Assembly (NCBI GenBank): GCA_964035545.1
Contig: OZ037766.1
Span: forward strand, 4,999,722-5,063,721
DNA from: Bugula neritina
Lineage: Eukaryota > Bryozoa > Gymnolaemata > Cheilostomatida > Bugulidae
Direction: 5' to 3'
DNA length: 64,000 nt
The position numbers and the translations under genes are program-made. Every line of letters starts with the position of its first letter. The first letter of the stretch is position 1. Shown here piece by piece: positions 29,762-35,000 of the stretch. The notes under the pieces were generated by a model, which saw only the letters and a list, made by a program, of their open reading frames with translations, was not told the origin of the DNA and made no database searches.

Positions 29762-30889
29762 AATGTATGTGTAACATATGACCCATTAGATTTCACAACA
29801 CCAAAGTAGAATTCGGACAGCACATTATTTATGTGACACCCGAAGAGGTAACTTATTATCAGAGTGAACCATCGGTTTATGCTTCTGTTGTAAAGAAATA
29901 GCTTTAGGCAGCAAATCATTGATCTTTCTCCACACCTTTGATGTCTATGGCACTCCCATATATATATACTGTAGTAAATGTATGAATCACCAGCACTTAC
30001 CTCTTAATTTAAACTTTTATTTATATATGCGTTCTATTTTGTTTAATGGCACTGATATTGCTGTAGCTGAACAAATATCACAGGATAGAGAATAGTAAAG
30101 CAGCAATAATAACTCAAATACATTGCTGACAAATTAGCAATCATTATTTCAGGTGACTCTAAGTCAAGTCACTTTTTTTTATAAAAAAATTTGCAGCCGG
30201 TAAAATATACTAATAAGGTTAGTTTCAACACATTCTTGCATTATCAAGTACTACTAACTTCAAGTGATGAGTAACTGCATTTAAATGGCATAGTTAATCA
30301 GCTATTACTAAAGCTGTGAAAGAGCTGTCATTATTGTTAATTGATCCAAGACCAATAAAAGGTCTATATATGTATTATTATGAAGATAAAATAAAGATTA
30401 ATTCTGAATCCAAGTTGACAATCATGCCTATGCTTATGGGTATATTAGTTGTGTGCATATAGATTTTATTAGTTAAGTCAAACTGTGAAGAGGCCTATTA
30501 TATGTATCATAATTGTTTTAGATTGTTGTCATATATATCTTTATATTAGAAGAAAGATTTCTTGATCAATGCTACTAGTTAAAATCAATCATAAATTACA
30601 ACCATGAGCAGCCAATAATGGATACTAAATGTTAGGTTTCTTGTCACTTGTAAGTTATAACTTCTTGTAGACTACAAAAGAAGATCATTTCCAAAGTCTG
30701 CTAAGTGATAGCTCACTGATTGATGGCGTGTCGCAAGAAGGTCCTCAAGTGCCTCTTTATCCTTTTTACACAAAGCTGTTGCTGCAACAGGTAATTGATG
30801 ATCGCATTGACTATACACAGTGGTATCCCATATTCAACTATCCACCAACTTACCACTTACTGGATGAGTCCGTTGGCTCACACCAGTAA
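40..30889 (+). CDS. Large multi-exon gene, family not recognised (5' end outside window)
   Basis: I built this gene from acceptor and donor sites plus codon phase. Exons: 40-199?, 495-713, 1836-2035, 2220-2400, 2659-2760, 4189-4330, 4699-4798, 4993-~5050, 5263-5584, 5870-5922, 6181-6244, ~7291-7357, 7493-7553, 8090-8142, 8240-8396, 8559-8647, 8903-9064, 9182-9247, 9380-9897, 10011-10132, 10263-10344, 10451-10518, 10824-10991, 19128-19317, 19476-19650, 20405-20663, 21119-21205, 21310-21821, 22071-22626, 22942-23001, 23341-23498, 23747-23852, 24086-24154, 24437-24532, 24850-24996, 25299-25483, 25638-25790, 26073-26225, 26578-26687, 27218-27390, 27694-27890, 28359-28438, 28596-28721, 29193-29358, ~29790-29847, 30671-30889. 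The 32 exons from 7493 to 29358 total 5,304 nt (1,768 codons) with every phase matching. Unresolved joins: 199/495, 5050/5263, 6244/7291, 29358/29790. I see no catalytic motif and infer a large structural or scaffold protein. Confidence 0.75.
200..494 (+). other. Intron-like AT-rich interval, no gene seen
   Basis: This lies between the 40-199 and 495-713 exons. It is AT-rich with a short TATATTTA run near 400-440. The 40-199 frame runs on to a TGA at 208-210, so this exon could be terminal instead if the donor after 199 is not used. Confidence 0.4.
495..4798 (+). CDS. N-terminal, HEAT/ARM-like part of the large gene
   Basis: Six exons (495-713, 1836-2035, 2220-2400, 2659-2760, 4189-4330, 4699-4798) join with phases 0, 0, 2, 0, 0, 1, 2 and no stop. 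The peptide is rich in amphipathic leucine helices, for example RFFDFVRYLIHDW, VVDALQQITSLL and SKIITELDRLV, as in HEAT/ARM-type helical repeats. From 4189 it turns Ser/Asp-rich (SSAGSDADVESDGSSSVSP), which looks disordered. The exon at 495 has a good acceptor (ttttgccag) but no start codon, so coding continues upstream. The exon at 40 is the likely partner, but its strongest donor (after base 199) gives the wrong phase, so this join is not settled. Introns at 714-1835 and 2761-4188 hold nothing else recognisable except AT-rich repeats. Confidence 0.65.
2890..3065. repeat. AT-rich degenerate tandem repeat in an intron
   Basis: Imperfect units of the type atatagcaaatatgacatgta recur at least four times, mixed with tagtatatatag units. 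The apparent Tyr/Ser-rich reading frame across it is an artefact of the repeat. The rest of the 2761-4188 intron shows nothing recognisable. Confidence 0.7.
5263..10991 (+). CDS. Middle part of the large gene, upstream of the retrotransposon
   Basis: The 5263-5584 exon encodes a Ser-rich stretch ending in a helical segment (EELVSDIRIAIKEVQEQQ). From 7493 the exons are contiguous in phase: charged helices (KLIQKWKKGLQMDEH), then a strongly basic segment (VTRKKTAILKKKKDF) and ARKMTKANKYSFRAYART. The largest exon (9380-9897) is Ser/Lys-rich without recognisable domains. The last exon before the LTR element (10824-10991) ends with phase 1 at a gtaagg donor. Its partner is the exon at 19128, which enters with the matching two bases, so the insertion lies in an intron and does not interrupt coding. 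The 6245-7290 interval may hide a small exon: phase does not close across it. Confidence 0.7.
6245..7290. other. Long intron interval, no confident exon
   Basis: AT-rich. An open frame at 6861-7265 has no splice-supported context and a cysteine/isoleucine-rich composition typical of chance translation. Because phase does not close between the flanking exons, a small coding exon could be present, but I could not pick one out. Confidence 0.4.
11236..11243 (+). promoter_or_regulatory. TATA box of the LTR promoter
   Basis: TATATAAA within the 5' LTR; the same sequence lies at 18845-18852 in the 3' LTR. Transcription would be expected to start about 25-30 bp downstream, at or near the 15-bp hairpin at 11245-11289. 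Confidence 0.7.
11321..11326 (+). promoter_or_regulatory. Polyadenylation signal AATAAA in the LTR
   Basis: AATAAA follows the TATA box by about 80 bp. The copy at 18930-18935 in the 3' LTR would end the element's transcript. Confidence 0.7.
11417..11434 (+). other. Primer binding site, tRNA-Leu type
   Basis: TGGTGGCAGCGGTGGGAT starts one base after the 5' LTR. It is the exact complement of a tRNA 3' end reading ATCCCACCGCTGCCA plus CCA, which matches metazoan tRNA-Leu as I know it. It would prime minus-strand DNA synthesis. Confidence 0.85.
11466..12371 (+). CDS. gag: Gag protein of the LTR element
   Basis: 301 aa starting at the ATG 50 bp after the LTR. Gag forms the particle and packages RNA. 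The central part (about residues 40-210) has the helical pattern of a Ty3-type capsid, with LTGRAKNFALG and YWLAAKVNSIEEALEMG. Near the C terminus is one CCHC zinc knuckle, CWGCGAQGHVRRHC (C at codon 12288, spacing C-X2-C-X4-H-X4-C), preceded by an Arg-rich stretch, as expected for nucleocapsid. The stop TAA (12369-12371) lies inside the frameshift stem-loop. Translation of pol depends on slipping at 12347-12353. Confidence 0.93.
   Translation: MAPGDTAPEAATPPALTVEALVTALQGLRGQGQASPGDRYRLQPPNFGGEGDVEQFIKEFQDVATIAEWPVPVRILQLRACLTGRAKNFALGPDEEHIMRALRARFGLTTEEAADRLQIMRRDRRTPLEDHANEVERLAQAAFGHATGNDRKRLVYNAFFRSVNHPDLQRYWLAAKVNSIEEALEMGKAYFQVEEPRRPSYTARQVVEEHEETTPLPTPQVAAAATKSPEQTQLTMLMDMMKGLQATVTKLQSEQADRRAPRSRDNPVRPSLLTCWGCGAQGHVRRHCPRGQGPLNTQGSR
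12347..12390 (+). promoter_or_regulatory. Programmed -1 ribosomal frameshift signal (gag to pol)
   Basis: Slippery heptamer TTTAAAC at 12347-12353, read in gag frame as T TTA AAC (X XXY YYZ). A 6-nt spacer (12354-12359) is followed by a stem of GGCTCACGGT (12360-12369) pairing with ACCGTGGGCC (12381-12390): 10 consecutive pairs including one G-U, with an 11-nt loop. The pol frame is open only from 12335 and gag stops at 12371, so the heptamer sits in the only window where a -1 shift works. Confidence 0.9.
12353..18319 (+). CDS. pol: Pol polyprotein with C-terminal zinc-finger/coiled-coil extension
   Basis: Open in the -1 frame relative to gag; 12353 is the first codon after the shift. Landmarks: aspartic protease LLDTGCTTNLLS (Asp codon 12866); reverse transcriptase with LSGYWQVPL, FGLTSAPATFQR and YLDD (14156-14167); RNase H starting DTDAS (14597); integrase HHCC with HKQAHSG and CEVC (15497-15508); catalytic Asp 15593, Asp 15773 and Glu 15881, the last two 35 residues apart (DD35E); GPY/F-like module FVGPYCVVEV near 16280. 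After about 16770, where such proteins usually end, the frame continues some 500 residues to 18319. This extension holds CHQC...HAPQH and CPC...RHQRISRCH finger motifs (17732-17880) and a heptad-rich end (about 18200-18310). Catalytic residues are all present. Confidence 0.94.
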   Translation, partial: HPRLTVTSANRGPHANPIRDRTQRGEEETSTGSADTEWQRPRRPRRPQGLPDPPAVSLETRMQLEEAGWQAPRRSRRPQGLPDPPAWPLRNRFAGLPEEVVEEDSAYSQEYPKLPSRPQKTPVVSKTKRRPAVRTQVVSPPETDHSRSTQPYGSSYFLPGKISGKAATFLLDTGCTTNLLSRRLFDTLGARERASLEPYEGAHGTLADGSCIPFYGVISLPGRVRDQAIHETFIVSQLKEDAILGMPFLEKHQCHMDFQKSVVVMAGKELVCVDKFGRPLVGGVQVVRDCTVPGRSQATLRCRVNCKGIAGLGVVEGTHGAIRLANSLNRLDCRQELLVQCINPFTEPIRLSAGALVGKYHSIQEADVGPALETVADTQGKPPHTRRGAVPEHVADLYDGACGNCTSSTERQVLAQLLAEYSDVFSRGDEDMGLTKVISHEIPLAAGTTPIRQPTRRLGPEKEKEVSRQVQDLLDRNLIEPAHGAWSSPVVLVKKKDGSWRFCVDYRRLNSVTIQDAYPLPRIDESLDALAGSKYFSTLDLLSGYWQVPLSPDAQDKAAFITRDGLWKWKVLPFGLTSAPATFQRLMEQVLSGLHWKTLLIYLDDVIVISPDFSTHVSRLREVFDRLRAAGLKLKPSKCALLQPEVTYLGHVVGRDGVATDPEKVQAVKEWTVPRDLPELRAFLGLVGYYRQYIPGFAGVAQPLNRLTAKGVRWQWTQEEQQAFDHLKQRLMEAPILAYPDPAQEYILDTDASDHSVGAVLSQVQGGSEVVVAYYSKTLAAAEKNYCTTRKELLAVVKAVKHFRPYLYGRTFRLRTDHASLIWLCKRAEPSSQVARWLEILAEFSYRIEHRAGRKHGNADGMSRRPVGDCKQCLHIEKRDGGPARLDVETELGEGAVYRWEHGHLRTETHSDDVQALHANPTLFQNVKELCRLQEMLPDAVADIFRAKKEGRRPSEEQQRQGDVEFQLLCRRWDALKVSPDDLLMITLAADNRQQERDRVVCPRALRRELIWDTHKQAHSGVSRVIRCLRLRWYWPGMTRDVRLRVRQCEVCQASKHGRPTETTGRRRLYAGRPWQVVAVDLVGPMPLSARGNTWILVLTDHFTRWADALAIPDATAPTVARTLDQHVFCYLGLPEQIHTDQGAQFQSQLMGDLCRIWGVNQSRTTPYHPQGNGVVERNNRMLGDALRSLLLGRGQEEWDVVLPQIMRAYRSTPHSATQETPNFLMLGRETRVPEHLTYHVPAPESPVHEYVEGLIDIMGKAHDALRTQQWQTRTEDSEEPPLYQVGDWVWMVSYRRRRGQSAKLQPKFVGPYCVVEVLPNHTYRVERSGQVSVQSEQRLKPYHASPDAVGEAPPLLEPHRQPNRRGRATQPREVEIVVPRESDREQAALIEQLERQQSEERERERQQARGPPPLQGEDAPTHVVGEDRDPPPTITEEPPAPAAPVQQERSQRARRPPRYLADYAVGHLELPPRACSPSSTDNYPILVGNSLHHLGEFHQEEEISSRNSEGTRLRELSFQSCLEFPTSHEARTIAGSNSKTRGSAISTFTNTLSRRSFNSDLNFNSKIKCDYLDTTMGRSSPVKQSGISLRLDPPHAESSQPNTNSSVDWSVLDLLESNLLEPEAEMDLGGDSALDFLLDQEVSSVTLCDSSRPAVHSLAPRKPVPNFGGSEIGSSQPLLSLAAEHMEIEEASQPDSPLPPAPVPALHSQQGATPTSAACTTNTGSPSSKPVELQLTAGEEQGILSSDHPDGLTEEDAPILALPRALVARQYWVSGATSRQIGEACGEPGNRICHQCRRKFSSSRRLRVHAPQHFLNVFCPCGEYSYQRDYVLRHQRISRCHTGYTFAVDEATFPEFRDLVLPHVADPRRRAALAQGFPACRPVQEQEGEPVATPQPAATQPLRVVLARVGADARDDSSDLGPRPLATGKKQRSSTGPDTSGRRRRPTTTQLEEEVRYLRRRLRRCEEEMGELRRRLSRLERGHPSDK
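12481..12625 (+). repeat. In-frame 93-bp tandem duplication near the start of pol
   Basis: About 45-50 bp beginning CTCGGAGACCGCAAGG recurs at 12483 and 12576, an offset of 93 bp (31 codons). The Pro/Arg-rich segment between Gag and protease is therefore partly duplicated without shifting frame. Confidence 0.8.
18320..18650 (+). other. 3' non-coding stretch of the LTR element with polypurine tract
   Basis: T-rich and GT-rich sequence with a C run at about 18481-18490, then a perfect palindrome ATCGGAAAGC-GT-GCTTTCCGAT (18619-18640). This is followed directly by GGGGGGTGTG (18641-18650) abutting the 3' LTR. The G-rich run is the likely plus-strand primer (polypurine tract). Confidence 0.7.
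18651..19024 (+). repeat. 3' LTR
   Basis: 374 bp, identical to 11042-11415 with an offset of 7,609 bp. It ends TACTACA and is followed by the gtag target duplication. The host intron resumes and reaches the next acceptor about 100 bp later. Confidence 0.96.
19128..26687 (+). CDS. Central Ser/Lys-rich part of the large gene
   Basis: Sixteen consecutive exons, all phase-consistent. 19128-19650 encodes a compact helical region (DELYEQLLESCLRLCAWLAV) and 20405-20663 continues it (FVKLVANEALELLPYILSLF), so this is probably a folded alpha-helical domain. From 21119 onward the protein is low-complexity. It includes basic clusters such as KKFRRRLVF and AKKKEKRKKSK (a possible nuclear-localisation type signal, by inference), acidic runs (EEDAEYDLTDNDND), and a leucine/aspartate-rich segment in 24850-24996 that repeats LSLNGRLTLSLDGADLTDLS. 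At 25635/25638 there is a tandem NAGNAG acceptor (tcagcag) that could add one Gln. No enzyme motif was seen. Confidence 0.7.
19921..20325. mobile_element. Foldback (long inverted repeat) element in an intron
   Basis: The two arms (about 19921-20116 and 20134-20325) are imperfect reverse complements around a 17-bp centre; examples are AGTTAATTTGAATGT / ACATTCAAATTAACT and AATTCAGTACACACTC / GAGTGTGTACTGAATT. Arms of roughly 190 bp without coding capacity suggest a foldback or MITE-type insertion. It lies between the 19476-19650 and 20405-20663 exons and ends about 80 bp before the acceptor. Confidence 0.8.
24545..24830 (+). repeat. Pyrimidine-rich CTCTAC repeats and a ~36-bp tandem repeat
   Basis: An intronic tract dominated by CTCTAC/CTACTC words passes into about three units of ctacacaactcatgtagaa-type repeats at 24706-24817. 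It ends just before the acceptor at 24850. No coding signal was seen. Confidence 0.75.
27218..30889 (+). CDS. C-terminal part of the large gene, with stop codon
   Basis: Exons 27218-27390, 27694-27890, 28359-28438, 28596-28721 and 29193-29358 join in phase. They encode a Ser/Arg-rich linker (LLRPTRSDTTLLSRHNSF) followed by what looks like a folded, aromatic-rich C-terminal region (VAVGDLIRSMWTKVDESDVE, DQFQWDAPLPPAPR, MHSQYCEYWRMARKRMHDYT). The 29790-29847 exon reads best as FHNTKVEFGQHIIYVTPEE, which needs an entry phase the 29358 donor does not supply, so a small exon is probably missed near the (TA)n tract. The last exon (30671-30889) ends ...LLDESVGSHQ and a TAA at 30887-30889. The gene converges on the minus-strand LicD array, whose nearest stop is at 32064. 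Confidence 0.65.
29674..29757. repeat. (TA)n microsatellite
   Basis: About 84 bp of uninterrupted TA in an intron just before the 29790 exon of the large gene. Tyr-Ile reading frames over it are artefacts. Confidence 0.95.
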
Positions 30890-32063
30890 CTTCTAGACTC
30901 AGAAAACTAATCTCTGCGTTTGTTGAATGCATAAAGAAATAACTTGTTTATTTTCTTCAAAGCTAGCAGTACAATGCATTTTGATTTTATTTAACAGTTG
31001 CCATTAATCTTTATAATACTATATAACAGGATTCAATATAATTTATTTTTAACAAACATACGCAGATGCATTTTTAAGCTATTGCAGTTGCATTGACATG
31101 CAGAGAGAGGCAGGCTATTTAATCTTATCTAACATATAAGTCTCAAACTATATGATCTCAATTGATTTGGTTATATTTGTGCATCAAAAACATTTAGTGT
31201 ATTTCATAAAAAGACAAAAAAGAGTGTTTCTGACCCTGCCTATTAAAGCAATAACTAAAAAGTTAAAACTTTTTTGAACAGGACTTCATTGTGCCATTCG
31301 TGATCGGTTTTGTTTAAAAATGAAATAAATTGTACATGTGTTTACAATAGAAATTATATTACCCAATGTTATACTTTGAGTAATAATTTAATAATTGCAA
31401 AAGCATGTTGTCATATATATATGTTTATTTGAAGAACATACTTTGAATAAAGTGGCTATTAGTTGGTGATAGTTGAGAAAAGCTTGTCCTGAAGCCAGTT
31501 TCCTTAGAAAGTTTTACTGACAAAAATTTAAAAACATTCTGCAGCTTTAACAAAAAGACATAGAAATTAAAGCTTACTGACTATTATTTCTAAATGCAAA
31601 TATATGTATATAATTTACAAACTGTAAAACAATTATACATATTTAAGAAAAAATGTCTAAAATTAGGCACGTTGGAGAGTTTAAAAAAGGTAGATTGAAA
31701 CTCTAGCTACAAAAATGTTACCTCTCAAGTTGTTAGTCAAATGCCATTATAGCAACTGGATAGTTTTGCCACAAAAACTGTTGTGTGAAAGAGTACGGAG
31801 TTTGCTAGGAAAATTGATTAATCTAAATCAAATAACCCAACTCTGTAAAAAGTGGCTAACTCCTGACTCAATATATTTATAATTTTATTAGAAAAACTCT
31901 ACACTTTGTCCACTCTTTGTTTTTTGATACAAAATGTTATTAAAAAGTAACTCCAAAAACTTTGAGCATTGTTATCAATGTATTTTAACATTAAAATCTT
32001 TGTAAAAAGTACAAAAGACTAACATAACTATTAAATGAACGATTGTACATGTGTATAGTTGTG
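30890..32063. other. Convergent intergenic region
   Basis: It lies between the stop of the + strand gene and the stop of LicD copy 1. It is AT-rich and should hold both 3' UTRs; an AATAAA-like sequence (gaaataaatt) lies near 31320. The part from about 31,850 to 31,980 matches the 3' flanks of LicD copies 2 (39,030-39,140) and 3 (45,710-45,800), so the duplicated unit extends beyond the coding exons. No other gene seen. Confidence 0.6.
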
Positions 32064-35000
32064 TCAGCCTCTAAGAAGATTCTGGTTGAATCTTAGATTC
32101 CCATCAGCTACAAACTGATCTAAACAATTATGGTGTCCTGGTTTCACACACTTGGCAAATTTTCCTGCCTCGTAAAACTGCCAGCTGGATGTTCCACCTC
32201 TTTTCCTCCAGTGGTTGGCGTGTTGGTACATCTCTGAACCATATCTAAAAATAAAGCATCACATGCAACAGCTGAGTAGATGCTATCTTAAACTAGTCTG
32301 CATTGTGTTATTGTTTATACCGAAGTAAGTTTACCTACGAAATACTTTGCTGGTCAATTGCAATCAATTTCTAAAGATTATTTTATACTATAATCTGTAG
32401 CGTTGAGTTTACCCTGTAGTGTAGTGGTGATGCGCCTGCTTGCAAGCCTGAGGTCTTGGGTTAGAATCCCAGCAGGGGGGACAAGTTTTATAAGCTATTT
32501 TGGCCTTCCGTAAAGTGTAGTAGTATTCTAAGGGAGTTAAGAGACCAGGGGAGCCTGAAGACTGAAGGAGTAATAGAGAGGCCAAAGGAGTTCTAGAGAA
32601 CTGGGTGGGATGTTGTGTTGAGTTTACCCAGTGGCCCCTGTGATATAGTGGTAATGCACCTGCTTGCAAGCAATGGGGGCAAAGGTTTTATACTATTACT
32701 ATGGGTTGGTATATCTGACAGGCGACAAAGATTATATCTCTTCTAACACTCCCAGAATCTTGCCCATATGCAAATAGTCCCAACTTGACAACCTGGCAGT
32801 TGCAGATACAAGTAGAAGCTAACTAATAACACAAACATTAATAAAATCTCAGTTCAGGTCACTTATAGGTCACCATCTATGACATCATTTCTTGGTGCTG
32901 CCTTACTAGAGAAAATGAATAGCACTATGTGCGACAGCCTGCTTCCAGAAAAACACAAAAATGTAATTCACGTGCAAAATATGGGTAGGCAGCTGTGCAC
33001 AAAATGTTTTCACTTGTCTCTACCAAGCCACAAGATATGCAACTTGTAAAAGGTATTGTTGGAGTGTTTCTTATTATAATAATTATTTTAGACAGTTTAT
33101 TGAAAAGTTTAATATAAAACCTGAAGTTCTCAATATTATAACAGAAATGTTTATCTCGCATTATTTTACTCACCTGTTTCTACCAAATAGTCCGGGACTC
33201 TCTGGTGTAGCCACATATTCACCATTAAGTAAAACTCTGGTGGGTGATATTCCAGCTTTACTCAGTCTACTTGTATCAGTTGAGGAGACAGAAAATATCT
33301 CAATAAACCATCCCATTGGAGTGTAGAATCTGTAGTATGTTTTACTGTCTTCCTATAAAGTGTAACAAGTAGAATTTTCCACCAGAATTTCCACACATTT
33401 TTAAACAGCTTTAGCTTGAGTCTTGGAACTTTACACTTGAGGGATTAATTACACACGGATTTATCTAGTAGCTTTGTATAAATGACTAAAAAAAGCTCAA
33501 GAAAGACAAATAATTAACAGAATCTAACTATTAAAGCTTTTCAATCAACCATGTAAAAAGTGCAAGAGAGCCTTACGCAGGCAGATAATATCAGAAAACA
33601 TAATACTCAAGGTAGTTTGAGATTTGTGTGCTGCTACACTAAAAACATGCATTGCAATAATCTATTATTAAACCTAAAATTTACATCATGAATCTTACAA
33701 CTCACAAATGTAAGATGCTTAGGTTTCAAATATGGAGCGAGAATATCCCGAACTGCAGTGAAGTTATTTGAGTCTACTGAAAGATCTGCATCCACCTCCC
33801 AAGGTAAAGTTCCTTCAAACTTTAGAGATCCAAGTAATGTGCCATCATTTAGTTCACATATCATGTTATGGTCCTGTAGATATAAAATAGCAATCTCCAA
33901 CAGTGCACATATGGTTTCAATTCTCAAAAACTACTTCAAGTGTTTCTAGTTTCTGTTAACAGAAATTACATAAACAGAGCTCCAGGGTGCAGCAGCTTAG
34001 TAGCCAGATCGCTGACTCAGTAAGAACAAGGTCATGGGCTTGATTCCCAGCAAGTCCATTGGTGATTTAAAAAAGGGTATTCAATCAAAATTGCTCTGTA
34101 GCCACAACAGACATAAGTCCTCGGCCTGCCTAAAATTTTGCCATCAGCGGTTCCTGCAGAGATTAAGATTTAAAACAATAGACATGCATGAATTTATATG
34201 TTGCATTTTTCATTCACTAAGCAGATACTAGAGAGGTGTATGAATACATCACTATAATACTCTCTCACTTTCAGCTGTTCTTACTCTTTCTTTGAATATG
34301 CATATGAAATCTAGTGCACAACAGTTGACATTCCCAGTATCAAAAAGGTTTGAAGATTCTTCAACTGACATCTGTCAATGTGACTTCAGTTTACTGATAG
34401 TTACAATAAAAGATTGTCTATGAGCATCAGTCATGTCAGAAATTTTAACCAACACCTATTCTTAGAGCCACAAGTGTAACTGTCAAAAATACAGATTTAC
34501 AAAAATACCATCAGCTTACTTTACAAGCTTTCATGACAGATTTTACTTCATGGCTGAGTTCATTTATACAACAGTGAGATAGAGCTAGACTGGGGGGTTT
34601 ATCAGCAGGAAGTTGAGTATTGGCTTCATTGCAGCCATATTGGAAATGAGCATGCTGTCCCAGATATATTTCCTCCACCTACAGAAAGTATGATAGAATT
34701 AACTCATCCAAGCAAGCAGCAATTTTCTAGTAAACTTAGCTCTGAGAATTGAGTCAAGTTCACTTCTCTAGTGACACTGTAATATATTTGGAGACAAACA
34801 TCACCGAATGCCAACTGACAATGATCTTTCACTAACCTGAGAATGTTTGACAAGGTCAAGCCATTGACCTCTCTCAGACTCTCCATCTATATTATCCACA
34901 TAAGACATGCTGTCTGGACATGATAATATAATTTTCTTCAACTTGACCAGCTCTAAGAACCACAAGGCAAACCCACTAACTGAAGTCATACCACCTTTCA

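Noticed and set aside
29296-29763. 155-codon frame ending in Tyr-Ile repeats
   Set aside because: Begins in a real exon read in the wrong frame and runs into the microsatellite.
32412-32477. Functional tRNA gene
   Set aside because: Box A and B fit, but the D and anticodon arms do not fold into a proper cloverleaf; better as a SINE head.
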